Assembly: GCA_050084985.1 (NCBI GenBank)
Contig: JBITNC010000001.1
Location: 152,272,001 to 152,336,000 of the forward strand
DNA length: 64,000 bases
Reading direction: 5' to 3'
Origin: Nageia nagi
Taxonomy: Eukaryota > Pinophyta
Shown here: positions 51,101-61,548 of the stretch, in pieces
Position numbering within the stretch: the stretch's first letter is position 1
Layout: each line of letters begins with the position of its first letter
Notes under the pieces: generated by a model
Told to the model about the DNA's origin: nothing
The model's input: only the letters and a program-made list of their open reading frames with translations
Database searches by the model: none
Made by a program: the position numbers and the translations under genes

Positions 51101-54100
51101 AGAAATGCCAATTCTTGGCCAAAAGGAGATTAGAGGTCATTTCCTCCCTCTATTCTAATCCCAAATCTTTATGGCACTCCTTTTTACCCAAAAAGCACAC
51201 CTCTAATTCCATATCTCTTCATGCCTGGAAGGAGTATGCCTTTCGTATTTATACTGTTGTTAGTTATACCCCACCCATTCGCTTCCCTCGATTGCTCACC
51301 TCGGACTTCTTCTTCCCTTCCCTCATTTGTTCTGCCATCCAAAAACTTGCCTCGAGAAAAGCTCCCAACATTGAAAATCTTCAAGCCAAATTCCTCAAGC
51401 ATGCCATTTAGATCCTTCCCCCCTTACTCTCCTAGCTATTCAATGATGTCATCTGTTCAAGTTTCCCTTCTTCTTGGACCTCCACTATCATCCACCCATC
51501 TTCATATCCGATGACCTCAACAATCTGAGCAATTACCAATCCGAGCAGTAGGCCAGGCAGGCTTTCGTAGAGACCATCGCACCATCGAGCATATCTTCAT
51601 TCTTAGGGCGATTATTAAGGAGGCTAGATTCCAGAAATCCCCAATATTTTGTTGTTTTGTTGATTTTATAAAGGCCTTTAACACTGTACCTCGACACAGA
51701 CTCATGGATTGATTGCGGGCATTGGGCATCCTATAGATTGGTCTAGTAGCCATTTTGATTCTATATGAGACTTTTAGGATGCATTTGCATCCCAGATGGA
51801 CTCTCAAACAACATTCTTAGAATGATTGGGGTGAAGCAGGGCTGTCCTCTCTCCAACTTTATTTAGCCTTTACATTGATGAGCCGAAGTCTGCTATTCTT
51901 GAGATCGACCTTGTGCTAGGTTGCCTTCTTCGTGGCAGTCAGGTGCCCATCCTACTCTTTGTTGATGATGTTGTGTTGATTTCCCACACAGTTGAGGGCC
52001 TCCAGGTCCTGATAGATACTTTAGATGCTTCTAGTGATAGATACGAGCTTACGGTAAAGCTTAGCAAGACTAAGGTAGTGGCTTTCAATATTTCAAAAGC
52101 CATACTAGATCAGACTTAGATCACTTTTCCTGACAATCCTATCAAGACTACTTCCTCATACACATATTTAGGGATTCTATTCTTAGGACCTAGGTTCTAT
52201 ATGCGGTCAACAACACCACCTAGAGTCTGTCGAGGTTATGCAACAATATCCATCTTGGAGAGACGGTGCATACGGTTACACTTTTAGGACGTCCTGTCCA
52301 AGCTAGAGTTGTTTAAGTCCCTAGTCACACCTATCGCTTTGTATGGGGTTGAGATTTGGGGTTCGAGCTTGACAACATCAGATTGGACCTTGATAGAAAG
52401 GATCTTGGTCACTTTCCTATCTCGTTTCATTTAGAGTAAGAGGACAGTTTCACAGCTTGTCATACTTGTGGAGTTCTGTTGCCAACGCTTCTGATATGGG
52501 CACTTGCTTCCATAGTCCTCTATCTCCATCGCCTTCAATGTCTATCTGCCCATGGGGGAGATATAGTTAGACTTTCGATGAGAGCTTTGGCTTCCTCAAT
52601 CGACCTCGTAGCGCAGGGTGGTTGTTGATGTTGGTTTGCTGAGATTTCCGAGATGCTTCAGAGATTCGTTTTTTCTCCGAATATATTACCTTTACCACCA
52701 AAGGAATCGTCTAGGACCTCATCTGACTCTCCGACTGCAATTCAGGAGATTATTTATAGGGCTTTCATTTAGTCCACTTGGGTGTCTCTCCCTTGACCAT
52801 TGACACCCAAGTTGGATCACTATGCTTGACACTATCTTTAGCTAGACAGGGGATTGATCCTCCCCTAGGTACACCAACTTCCATCATCCTCTGGGGTTGT
52901 GAATGTCCATTGGACAATTTTAAGTCTGCTCTCACCAGCTAAGGGTGGAGTCAGACCACCACATGGATTGAGATTTGTGAGTTTTCCGCTTGTGCTCCTT
53001 CAATGTTGTGTCCGAGGACCATTTTCATTTTTCGATGCTCAATCTATTATGAGATCAAAGGTTGATACCAATGCCTCTTTCAAGACTCTCATAGCTCGTT
53101 AGTTTCGTTCCTCTAGTATTTAGATCAGCATTGCTTGGCCCTTTATTTTTGACAGACTTTCTTGCTTTGGAGGTGCCTTTTGGCCTATGCTTAGCAACCG
53201 ATTGAGGTTTGACATATCAAATCCTTCTTTCGAGCTCCTCCTGTGGGGGCTCGTAGGAGACATCGAGATGAGCCTCCACAGCCACTACATCAGACCAAGA
53301 GACGTAGCCAGAGCTCCCAGGCTCCTTCAAGGATGTGATAGATCACATCCTTCTTCTCGACCATCAACAGTACCCCAAATGTACCTCTCAATGACCATTA
53401 GGACCCCTCCTCGAAGAAGAGAGTACCGCCATACTCTCTCTCTGGAGAGACCTAGGACAACCTCCCTTTGGATGTACCAGATTTGTATCTCCCTCCTCTT
53501 AGGGTGTGAACCTCTATGTGGTTATATATGATTATTTCATCTTTTTATGTTTTTAGGTTTTTCTTTAGATTCTGCCCAGTTTGGGCTTTGCTGACTTCAT
53601 GAGTTGGATTGTACTTGATAGTCCCATTGATCCCTTGTGGTCACTTGAGGATATTAATATACTTTCGTTTCTTTATTTATTTTTCTTCACCTAGAGTTTT
53701 TACAACATGGATCTCCTATGGAGCTCTCTTCTACTCCATCATGGAGTTTTACATTTTGAGCTCTCAACACACTATGAAGTGTTCTTCCAAGGAGGCTTCT
53801 CTCACAAATATGAATCTCATGCACTATGGCATGGAATGCCTTCTCACTCTCCATAAGCCTCCTTTTACACTTTTTTCAAGGGCATATGAAAACAAAAACA
53901 ACGATTACAATGACATTTATGTTCATTTGGCATTTACCTCCTTTTCAAATGTTCTCCAACAATATTTGGTTTTCACCTCCAGCTGGTTTTATTAATCACC
54001 ATTGGTTTTATAACAATAGTTATATTCTCATTACTATTGTTAACTCTCCAAAATATCTAACAGTCAACATATAGTCTCAACAAACACTGAATAATCCAAA

Positions 54101-57100
54101 TACCAACAAAAACCTTTTAATAAGTGGATGATATGAAAATCTCTCATGTGGCAGATTGTGGTGATGAGGTGACTAGTCATTCGTTCTATATTCCACGATG
54201 TTGACTATGCTGATGTCACTAGTCTCCATCTTGCGTTGGGGTCACTAACATCCGTGCGAACCTGCCATCCACATGCCGCCGATGATGATGCTTCACGTGT
54301 ACATGCTGTTCAAGTTTCAACACGTGCCACATGTCGTTCATGCTGTACATGGTGGTGAATTCTGTCATGTGGATGCTAAGCATTGAGTTTGTTGATGACT
54401 TTCTCTCTCATCATGCACTGCGCTGCTACGTCTTGGCTTATGTGGCTGCCAACTTGGCCAAGGGGCCCCACTAGATGGCAACCGACAAATATTTCATTTG
54501 CTTTTTCAAATATTAAATTTTGAAATTCTCTCCAAAACTTTGAAGGGCCATAACTCACAAAGTGGATGTTTGTTTTTGTCACTGTTCGAATCATTGGTAA
54601 GCTAGAAGAGAGGGCTTCAACATGGAGTAGAAAAACATGCCATTTAAGACATTTCAATTTTTGAGTATTTTTCAATCATCTCAATAATCCATTTCGGATC
54701 AATTTATGTACATAAAAGATAATTTTGAGAAAAACTCGATGTTCAATATGAAATGATTCAGCCTATTGCACAAAATCAGATACAAGAATGATACACCTAC
54801 AGTTGACATGGTGACTTATAACAAAGGTATATCATATCTGTTGTGTTTGCGTATACTTTCTAGAGTGTTGTTTATTACAGGAAAAGGATAGGGATCCACA
54901 CAACAATGTCTCTGTATAGAGATGTATAGCAGGGGAAGACATATGTGTCTCCATATAGAGGATAGTTGTGCTACAACAACATGGGGTGAGATTTTGTATC
55001 TCTGCTCATCAATATCAGTTCCATAATGCATATATATAAAGATTACAAAACATGTGTATTTGGCAACATTTAGGCTTCTATAAGCTAACAGTTAAACTGC
55101 CCAGTGGTTGGGTTTGTGGAATCTGAAGGTTGATTATTCAGGTGATGTTTCATTTGTCTGGTAATAGCTGGCAGCCGGAGGTAGTTGTTAAGTGATGTCA
55201 GTTTTTGTCAAGTGTTATGTGGCAAATGATAGTTGATTGTTGACAGTGCTGATTGGTGTTGGCATCACTGGGAATGGCAACTAGTATTAGCATTATAGAG
55301 GATGATGATCAATGAGAATTGTTGTTAGGTGATGAGTGATGACCAATGAGAGTTGTTGTCAAGATAATTTATGTCATTACGAGCAAGGGGCATGTGACTT
55401 CCAGTGATTGATGATAAATGACCTCCCAATGATGACAAGCTTATGCTTAGTGGACATGGCAATGGAGGTGGTCTATGAGAACAGTTGATGTCATCTTCAG
55501 TGACGTCAATGATGATATTAGACATCATTGCTGGCCACTAGCCATCATGGGGGGATGGTGTAAAACAATGGCAACCCGTGTATGAATATCAGTCATGTAC
55601 TTAATTGTACTATTTTGATCAGATTTTATTATGGCATTGCATTTTGCATTTGTTTTAAGAGAATTGTACCTTTTAATTGTTTGTTGCATGAGACTTGAGA
55701 TTATAGCAAAATGGTATATCTATTTGCATTCTATGTTCAAAAGACCATTTTCATGGCAAACATATTCTGTATGAGTTAAAAGATCTTGTTGCTACTATTT
55801 TTGTTCTTCATTGTTTTTTTTGTTGGGATGGTAAAAATGAGAGGAGTTTGTTCTTTTCAAGAGAACAAAATTTGCACCCTCGTAACATTGAAACATAAAG
55901 AGATTTTCTGTGGAAGGATTGGCCTTTAAGGTTTAGCTGTGATTAAGGTAAGTTACTATCTATAAACAGACAGAAAGAGAGAGTCTCCTCCTCCCTAACA
56001 TCCCCATGCTGTATCTATCCATACCAACATACATATATGCTCTGTGTGTGTAATCCTAATCTTAGCATGTATACTGAAGAATTAGTATATCTCATCATAT
56101 GTTACATTATATATCCTACTAGGTATTGATTTTCTCTTGATTTAACTTGTGGATGTCTGATTTTCTGTTTTTTCTAGTGATGAACATTTCTCTGTATTCA
56201 GATGAGGCTTCCTGGTACAACTTTCTTTTGCATGTAATGAGTATAATCAGGCGGATTATAATCCCTTTCTCAATTCTATGGTTAGCCTGTCAATTTAATC
56301 TTAATTTCCCAAAGAGTTAGCATTAGCAAAAAATCATATATTTGGTTAAGTCCTTGTAATATTTATAACCTATAATCTAAATTTGTTGCGTTTTCTGTAG
56401 TTTGCCAAAGAGAATCCACTTTTGTCTCTGCCTGCTCAAGTGAGGATAGAAAGCGTGAATGATATCACTGCAAATGGTATAAAGACAACACTTGTTCGTG
56501 CTATAAGATTTTATGCAAATATTCAAGCACACGATGGACACTGGCCTGGTGACTATGGTGGTCCTATGTTCCTTATGCCAGGTTTGGTGAGTAACCTTTG
56601 ACATTTTCATTGAGTATCTTGTTTTCCTCTATGTACATGGATGCACATACTTTTTTGCCTAGTTGAGTCTCATTGTCTTCATTTTGTAGCACATATATAG
56701 AATGGCTGACTACTTCTGAGTTACTATTTACATCAAGATTGGAGGGCCTAAGTACATGCTATTATTAACTTAGCTATTATTTTAGGGAAAATGATAGGAT
56801 GGATACTTCTAGGAACACTGTATTGTGAGAGTTATGCAAAATATCATTGGTTTATAATGCATATCTATCATCAATATATGAGACCTATAATGTCTTCATC
56901 TTTATCATCCAGTTTGCTTGTTCTCTGTAAGTTGGTTTCTTGTTTTAATATTATTTCATTTTTATGTGTTTCTAATGCGTTTTGGCATTGTATGGTTCAG
57001 GTTATAGTTTTGTATGTAACAGGAGCACTAAATGCTGTCTTATCAGAAGTGCATCAGAAGGAAATGTGTCGTTACTTATATAATCATCAAGTATGCATAC

Positions 57101-57727
57101 TCATTACAGTCTGTGAGAGCATTGGCCTTTCTTATGTTGAATACTAAGCTTAGCAAACCAAATGGCTAGCTTTGCAATTTTGATGTCCTATATATAATAT
57201 AAAATAAGTATATTGCTCAAATGCTGTTTTTTTCTTTATGTACTATTTAATGTAATTATCAGTATTTTCCATCAAAGTACAGATAAAACATAAAATTTTT
57301 TGGGATTTGTTTTTTTGTATAAAAGGCATGGCTTCTTTTGGTTCGTATTATGTAGAATGAAGATGGAGGATGGGGATTACACATTGAAGGTCACAGCACA
57401 ATGTTCGGGACAGTACTAAACTACGTGACTCTGAGACTTCTTGGTCAAGGGCCTGATGGAGGAGAGAACGGAGCCATGGAAAAAGGGTGTACTTGGATTT
57501 TGGATCATGGGGGTGCTGCTTCAATACCTTCATGGGGAAAAATGTGGCTTTCAGTATGTAGTTGCTTTACATGTTCATACTGGAATTTGTTTGAAAATAT
57601 CAAGTAATTGTGGAGCACTGACCCAATCACACATGAATGCAGGTGCTTGGAGTATTTGATTGGTCTGGGAACAATCCGTTACCCCCAGAGATCTGGCTTC
57701 TTCCTTATTTTCTTCCAATACATCCAG
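29989..57727 (+). CDS. CAS1: Cycloartenol-synthase-type oxidosqualene cyclase, 5' portion (five coding exons)
   Basis: Cycloartenol synthase cyclises 2,3-oxidosqualene to cycloartenol, the entry step of plant sterol synthesis, at the endoplasmic reticulum membrane. Exons: 29,989-30,186; 56,401-56,586; 57,001-57,090; 57,356-57,553; 57,643-57,727. They give about 252 residues, roughly the first third of a protein usually near 760. Visible signatures: MWKLKIAEG start, [40 protein letters not shown], the QW-type motif [18 protein letters not shown], and [24 protein letters not shown] and SADILMRLQ fit cycloartenol synthases rather than beta-amyrin synthases. All introns are GT-AG; the first three coding introns and the fourth are phase 0, and the fifth leaves one base (phase 1). 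The first coding intron is 26.2 kb. No stop or frameshift breaks the exons. The catalytic DCTAE region lies beyond the window, so activity cannot be judged. The start is the ATG at 29,989, matching the family N-terminus exactly. Confidence 0.92.
30524..30843. repeat. Diverged 160-bp tandem duplication
   Basis: GCATATTGAATTGCATTT occurs at 30,524 and 30,684, and alignable sequence (GGAATTTTCAAACATTTCAAA versus AAGCATTTCAAATTTG, then GCACAAGCA versus GCACGAGAG) follows each. The rest of 30,844-32,158 shows no feature I can name. Confidence 0.6.
32159..33310 (+). pseudogene. Decayed hAT transposase of DUF659 type, plus strand
   Basis: Scattered frames match the order of plant DUF659/hAT proteins: LKSIDASNK and LFTLLEDV (about 32,730-32,800), a segment like the VQV-DNA-hinge (near 32,830), and [23 protein letters not shown] (33,001-33,068). 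Conserved residues are recognisable but stops and frameshifts are frequent. The N-terminal 135-codon frame 32,159-32,566 is open but not itself diagnostic. From 33,311 to 35,980 nothing further is recognisable. Confidence 0.6.
35987..37735 (-). pseudogene. Decayed hAT transposase of DUF659 type, minus strand
   Basis: Read right to left: a DUF659 segment ([36 protein letters not shown] at 37,691-37,476), then [20 protein letters not shown] (37,373-37,143) and a C-terminal part with [14 protein letters not shown] (36,169-35,987). The usual catalytic-region TDNA reads TANA. An internal duplicated non-coding block (36,235-36,816) interrupts it. This is the same superfamily as the remnant at 32.2-33.3 kb but in opposite orientation. 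Confidence 0.75.
36235..36816. repeat. Diverged tandem duplication, offset about 318 bp
   Basis: CCTAATGCAAAGTGCACTTG at 36,381 matches CCTAATGTAAAGTGCACTTG at 36,699. The flanking strings GAAAATATACAAAAAATC/GGAAATATGCAAAAAAAATC and CATCCTCTTGAGGCAA keep the same order and spacing. Confidence 0.8.
38611..38668. repeat. Perfect 29-bp tandem duplication
   Basis: A 29-bp unit beginning GGGAAGAAATGTTATGAATT occurs twice back to back with no mismatch, implying a recent slippage or repair event. The stretch 38,669-39,950 shows no other recognisable feature. Confidence 0.95.
39990..40960. repeat. Higher-order tandem repeat, ~71-bp subunits in an A-A-B pattern
   Basis: Type-A subunits carry AAAACATGCGCCC-like words at 40,029, 40,195, 40,267, 40,406, 40,478, 40,612, 40,684, 40,828 and 40,898. 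Type-B subunits carry a GGCATGACTTCGGGA/GGCATGGCTTTGAGG-like word near 40,110, 40,325, 40,530 and 40,740. Equivalent A subunits recur every 206-216 bp, so three subunits form a higher-order unit. The array lies just upstream of a TATA-like box and may be the U3 part of a long LTR. Confidence 0.75.
41062..41075 (+). promoter_or_regulatory. TATA-like promoter of an intronic retroelement
   Basis: GCTATAAAAGGAGAGAG follows the tandem array and precedes a transcript-like leader (TTTTGCAAACACC), the arrangement of an LTR U3-R border. It lies about 150 bp before the first pseudo-ORF segment. Confidence 0.4.
41216..44388 (+). pseudogene. Long decayed ORF of unknown function, retroelement-associated
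   Basis: About 1,050 codons can be followed through three frames with few stops: 41,216-41,431, 41,496-41,771, 41,858-42,439, 42,349-43,122, then 43,200-43,893 and 44,035-44,388. The central part ([51 protein letters not shown]) recalls uncharacterised ORFs found in large plant retroelements. The C-terminal third is charged and coiled-coil-like ([19 protein letters not shown]). No zinc knuckle, protease, RT or integrase motif is seen. A PPT-like string and TGTTGG follow near 44,483. I cannot name the protein; a structural or accessory retroelement product is a guess. Confidence 0.45.
44389..46780. other. Intronic stretch with little content
   Basis: I see no gene. A 43-bp direct repeat (starting GAAACTTGGAATTGAAATTA) lies at 46,052-46,094 and 46,158-46,200, spaced 106 bp. 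Confidence 0.5.
46819..46894. repeat. Two adjacent perfect hairpins
   Basis: CTATTGTTCCC (46,819-46,829) pairs with GGGAACAATAG (46,836-46,846) over a 6-base loop. CGTGTTCCC (46,870-46,878) pairs with GGGAACACG (46,886-46,894) over a 7-base loop. Both share the core GTTCCC/GGGAAC. The stretch 46,900-48,840 after them holds no recognisable gene. Confidence 0.8.
48854..49230 (+). repeat. 289-bp tandem monomers at the LINE 5' end
   Basis: ATGGTCTAAGCCTTGGCCTC at 48,854 matches ATGGTTTAAGCCTTTGCCTC at 49,143. The following TCTAAATGATG(C/T)CATCAA and CTCCTCTTGAGCTCTCT strings match in the same order. The second copy runs directly into the endonuclease frame. Confidence 0.75.
50246..50960. mobile_element. 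LTR-like insertion splitting the LINE
   Basis: The LINE endonuclease text stops near 50,230 and RT-linked text resumes near 50,970. The intervening 0.7 kb contains CTGGTTCACCCAATGTGGGC (50,446) and a T(G)GATCC-rich start. Both features recur in order in the sequence at 63,282-64,000. I take it as a solo LTR or short LTR element; its termini and target duplication could not be fixed. Confidence 0.4.
53531..56400. other. Distal part of the giant intron
   Basis: No gene or transposon is recognisable. Locally GC-richer DNA at 54,160-54,460 includes two CACGTG boxes (54,294 and 54,321). The last 500 bp ends in a normal polypyrimidine tract and TAG acceptor. Confidence 0.5.
56401..56586 (+). CDS. 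CAS1: Cyclase coding exon 2 (62 codons)
   Basis: Runs from CTGTAG|TTTGCC to GGTTTG|GTGAGT. It encodes [17 protein letters not shown] and ends [21 protein letters not shown]. Phase 0 on both sides. Confidence 0.93.
57001..57090 (+). CDS. CAS1: Cyclase coding exon 3 (30 codons)
   Basis: Runs from GGTTCAG|GTTATA to CATCAA|GTATGC. It encodes [15 protein letters not shown] through CRYLYNHQ. Phase 0; upstream intron 414 bp. Confidence 0.93.
57356..57553 (+). CDS. CAS1: Cyclase coding exon 4 (66 codons), QW motif
   Basis: Runs from ATGTAG|AATGAA to CTTTCA|GTATGT. It starts [18 protein letters not shown] and ends [11 protein letters not shown]. Phase 0; upstream intron 265 bp. Confidence 0.93.
57643..57727 (+). 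CDS. CAS1: Cyclase coding exon 5 (28 codons plus 1 base)
   Basis: Runs from AATGCAG|GTGCTT to CATCCAG|GTCATT. It encodes [16 protein letters not shown] through FLPIHP. The split glycine codon (phase 1) agrees with the family border before RMWCHCR. The upstream intron is only 89 bp. Confidence 0.92.
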
Positions 57728-58886
57728 GTCATTATTTGAGCAGTTATCTTGAAATTATATCGTTTTGCATTTTGTGATAATGGGGTTTTCAACGTCTTCA
57801 ATTTTTTTTTTCAGAAAGCTAATAATATAAAATGCAATGAATGAAAAATGATGATACATAGTTTTAATTCATTGAGAACAGTGAGAAAATGAGTTATTAA
57901 TGGTTTTTATATTATTTTTTCTAAATATTTTGATTCTATTTATCTCAATGATGTAGGTAGTTGATTGCATTGCACATGCCATTATCCATCTATATTCACA
58001 CTGTTTTTTGTTGCCATTATAAATTTATGTATCATATTGTAGTGTAATGAGTTCCATATATTATTATGTAAGGAGTAATACATATTAAATTCTTGTTGTC
58101 AATGGTTACTATCAATCGTCATACCTGTACAATAATGAACTAATTATGCATTGAGGGCATATGCTAAGGATATGATATCATAATCTAGGAGTCATTGCTC
58201 TTGAATGAGTGCCTATGCATGTTCACGAAATGACTTATTATGATGTATAGATAATAGTCATTTGCATCTTTTTATGGATTTTTGTTCCAAGTGTGCAATA
58301 GATCATGATTAGTTTTGTTTATTTACTACAATGTTGTTATGCTTATGTGTCCATTTCATTGTACATAAATCATGTTCTACATTTTTGATTTCATTGCCAA
58401 AAGAATTTGTTGTTTTAGTTGGTGGATCTTAATGAGTATACGATTGTCAATGGAAATAGCACTCACATAAAGCATTGCACATGTTTTCTTGTTTGTGTGC
58501 ATTTTGAACATTCGTCATAGTGTAAGTTTGTTTTTCTATGACTCTATGCATGCTTATTCATTTGCATGTGCATGTCCATCCATCAATGGTGTTTCACATT
58601 CATCAAATAGTTTGTGCACTTGTAGTTGTCTGTGCATGCGTGAATGTAATATGTATCATTACATGTCCATTTGTTGGCATGCGTCTGCTCGTTCATCTTT
58701 ATTGTCTACATGATCATTTGCATATTGTTTGTCCACCTTTGTTCTTGAGAAAAAGGTGGTGGAAACCTTGTGAGGTGTTCAAAGAATCAACTATTGAAGA
58801 AGTGTGTTGAGTTATACATGTGGAGTGCTGTAGAAGCAACTTTGCTTAACGAAATTTCAACTTGGCACAAAACTCTTGTAGAGCAG
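57728..58886 (+). other. Start of the next cyclase intron, otherwise featureless
   Basis: Normal T-rich intron text. No exon encoding the expected RMWCHCRMVYLP is found here or anywhere to 64,000, so this intron exceeds 6.2 kb. Confidence 0.7.
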
Positions 58887-59837
58887 TGTAATGACCCAAA
58901 CTAGGAAAAAGCATAAATTATCCTTTTAGCTTCAGAATTGCCAAATGATGCTCTAGTTTATGAATCCCAACTTCAAAACCAATTTCATCCATACACTTCC
59001 ATATACCAATTATTTCAGATTTAAACAAATCATGCCTTTATTTCAGATCTGAAACAAATACTGAAAATGTATGCACATGAGCCATAAAAAATCAGAATTG
59101 AGTATCAAGCAACTTCATCCACCATAACAAGTATGAATGTCAAGGGGTAAATAGGGCACCCTAGAAAGTGGGAAAACCACCTAGCGGCTGAAACAAGTGT
59201 AGGAAGATACTCAAAAATATGCCTTTGTCTCTCCTAACATTGGGCGAACTACTTGGAAGGCTGAAAAGTGATGGAAGATGCACCAAGATGCCCTTCTAAA
59301 GCTGGGCGCTCCACTCCAAGAGTCTCCAATCTACAATCTTGAATGCTGAAAGATCAATGAAGCTCTAGATGAATCCCTCCAATGATGACTTCGGGGTTTT
59401 TCGTCCCTAAGCCCTCCAAAGCCAAGGGGGTTTTCGTCCACAAGAGGAAGAAGAACTAGTTGTTCCAACCGCTCCTTGAAGAAGAAGAAGATTTGACGTC
59501 TAAACATCATTCTTGAAATGGGATGACCTATATTGGGATAAAAACATAATTATCATCATCATCATCATAGTCGACTCCATTTTTCTTTCTTGTAATTACA
59601 AAAATACAACTCCATGTGGGCATCCCAACTTGGGGTTGCCAAATACACATTATAACATCAAAATGACATGTGACGATGTCTCAAAAATATCAAGTACGAT
59701 CCTATTACACTAGAAATCACTCCTAACTATTGAAATCACACCTAGCTATCTCACAAAGAGGGCATCCCACTCCAAAAGGCCCAACAAAATGTTACAATGT
59801 AAGCAATGAGTGGGAACCTCAATTTTGGGTCATTACA
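58887..59837 (-). repeat. LTR of a Gypsy-like element, reverse orientation
   Basis: The 951-bp segment is bounded by TGTAATGACCC and its inverse GGGTCATTACA. On the minus strand it is preceded by text like the end of Gypsy pol (LLEDKQFGRAGI) and a purine-rich GGGAGGGCCGG, as expected just upstream of a 3' LTR. It contains GGTTTTTCGTCC and GGTTTTCGTCC motifs shared with the LTR at 61,549. A short (CAT)n run lies at 59,553. Confidence 0.65.
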
Positions 59838-61548
59838 ATACCGGCCCTCCCAAATTGCTTGTCCTCAAGCAATGCCAACTCCATCTCATTGTAATTGATG
59901 ATATGAGGTCCCAAATCAACCTCAGAGAAGGCCCATCATGTGGACGTTGTGCTACTCTAACCATGAATCCATCATGCCAAAGGCGAACTCTTTCCTTCAT
60001 GACGGCAAGAACAATCAATGGTGCAAAAGATGAAGGATAAATCACCATGGGGACAGTCCCAAAGCTTGATTCGTCATGATGAAGTCCAAGAAGTAATGCT
60101 GCAATCATGAGTGATGAGAACCTCTTCCAAGATGGTTCCTCATGGCTGGCTAAAAATGTTTCCAACTCTCCCATGCAGTTACCAAGCTTCCGCCGAAGAA
60201 TGTTGCCGATGGGGCTTCATGGGTGACAAGGATAAACAAGGGTGCAAAGGGGGAAAGAAGAATCTCCAAGATGAAAGTCGCAATGCCCAATGCATCATGA
60301 TGAGGTCCAAGGAGTAATGCAGCAACAAAGAAGGGTGAAGGCTGCCTCCAAATGCTAGCCGAAAATGGCTCCCACTCTCTCCTTGTGTGCAAATTCCCAC
60401 TTGCTACAATCTTGCTGAATGTTGAAGCTAATGAATTTCCATGGATGAGCACTCTCTCCTTGTGTGCAAATTCCCACTTGCTACAATCTTGCTGAATGTT
60501 GAAGCTAATGAATTTCCATGGATGAGCAAATTTTGTGGCCGTGTGAGCTCCCCAAAAGATTCCCAACATTGGCTGATCCTGGAATGGTGCAAAAGATGAG
60601 TTGGAGCAGGTCTGAGTTTGTTTCAAAATGCTGATCTTTATCCCTTTCCAGAGCTGCATATTGAAAGGGTTCAACAAGGGTTACCCATTCCACAAGACTG
60701 GGGCTGAAAAGACAGTGAAAACCTGATAAAAAGCAGGGAGACTGTTAAAAAATTAGAAATGAAATAATGCAAGGATGGGTCAAGATACTTCCTCATTCCT
60801 GAGTTTTGCTCCCCAATCTTTAGTGCATCAAAACCCAAAGTATCTCCCTTTCCAACAGCTGTCATAGTGCTATACATGGGGTTGAAAAGAGAAGGCAAAT
60901 CTAATTTTCAATAAGGGCTGTCACAAAAATCAGAAATGAAGCAAGGCAAAAGCTGAGTCAAGCCCTCCTTCACTCTTGGGTATTGTTTCCCAATGTTCAA
61001 CACTTCCCAATGCTCATTCTTCTCATCTCCCAAAGCTGTATATTGGGGAAGGGTAGCATCCACAAACTCTTCAATGGGGTTAAGAGAGGAAAACCATACG
61101 GTCTTCAAACAAGGGCTGTTGCAACTAAAAAGGGTCGTGGCATTCTTCCACCTGGTTGAACTCACAAGAATATACCCACAAGGCTGCCCACAATTGATGA
61201 TCAAACTGATATCCTAGGCTGCCACTCACATGTGTCCATGGCATAAAGTGCACAAGGGAATTTTTTGCTGTCCAATCCAATACTTGGCTCATTTTGGACT
61301 TGTCATTAGCCTTTTGGAACAAGACTGTATGCTGATAATCTCTTGGATGGCTTCCAACAATGTTCCTTTGGCTCAAAGACCCAAGAGTCTCTTCTTCAAG
61401 GCTGGTCTTGTCTTCATCTCCATACAAAAGTAATTTTGATGGTCTTCCCATAGCATGTCTCTCCAATGCAGCCCATAATTGATGTGCACATATCATAGAG
61501 TAAAGAAAGTTATGGGTTGCTGGCCTATCCCAAACTGTATGCATTTTG
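59838..61548 (-). mobile_element. Interior remnant of the Gypsy-like element
   Basis: Minus-strand frames at 59,833-60,174 and 60,150-60,677 share a repeated text (AALLLGLHHDESSFG versus AALLLGPHHDALGIA), reflecting a duplication offset of about 221 bp (CATGATGAAGTCCAAG at 60,075, CATGATGAGGTCCAAG at 60,296). No RT or integrase motif is visible, so this is either a non-autonomous element or the degraded pol end. Confidence 0.45.
60374..60527. repeat. Perfect 77-bp tandem duplication
   Basis: The unit starting ACTCTCTCCTTGTGTGCAAA occurs at 60,374 and 60,451 with no mismatch seen, implying a recent event inside old element DNA. Confidence 0.95.

Larger units (their letters stand above)
48842..53530 (+). 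mobile_element. Decayed LINE (non-LTR retrotransposon)
   Basis: The element begins with a duplicated block (see next entry). An endonuclease domain follows: IETHES near 49,300, [15 protein letters not shown] at 49,543, MLLGDFND at 49,655. After an insertion comes a reverse transcriptase with [11 protein letters not shown]-like text near 51,570, [12 protein letters not shown] near 51,660, [10 protein letters not shown] near 51,830 and the FVDDVVLIS active site at 51,958. Beyond lie [11 protein letters not shown]-like (52,330) and poorly conserved C-terminal text. Frames change often. The 3' end is uncertain; no poly(A) or target duplication was identified. Confidence 0.75.
30187..56400 (+). 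other. Giant first coding intron (26,214 bp)
   Basis: The donor is GTTCAT and the acceptor is GCGTTTTCTGTAG. Joining the flanking exons restores the family protein without gap (RLQ then FAKENP). The intron is filled with decayed transposons and repeats listed separately. No other exon of this gene, and no convincing independent gene, is visible inside it. Confidence 0.88.

Noticed and set aside
57001-57147. Readthrough frame extending exon 3 beyond 57,090
   Set aside because: Family homology stops exactly at YNHQ before a GTATGC donor and resumes at NEDGGWG after the next acceptor.
60150-60677. Minus-strand 175-codon frame as a host gene
   Set aside because: It is built from internally duplicated retroelement DNA (77-bp and 221-bp duplications) beside an LTR, with no known domain.
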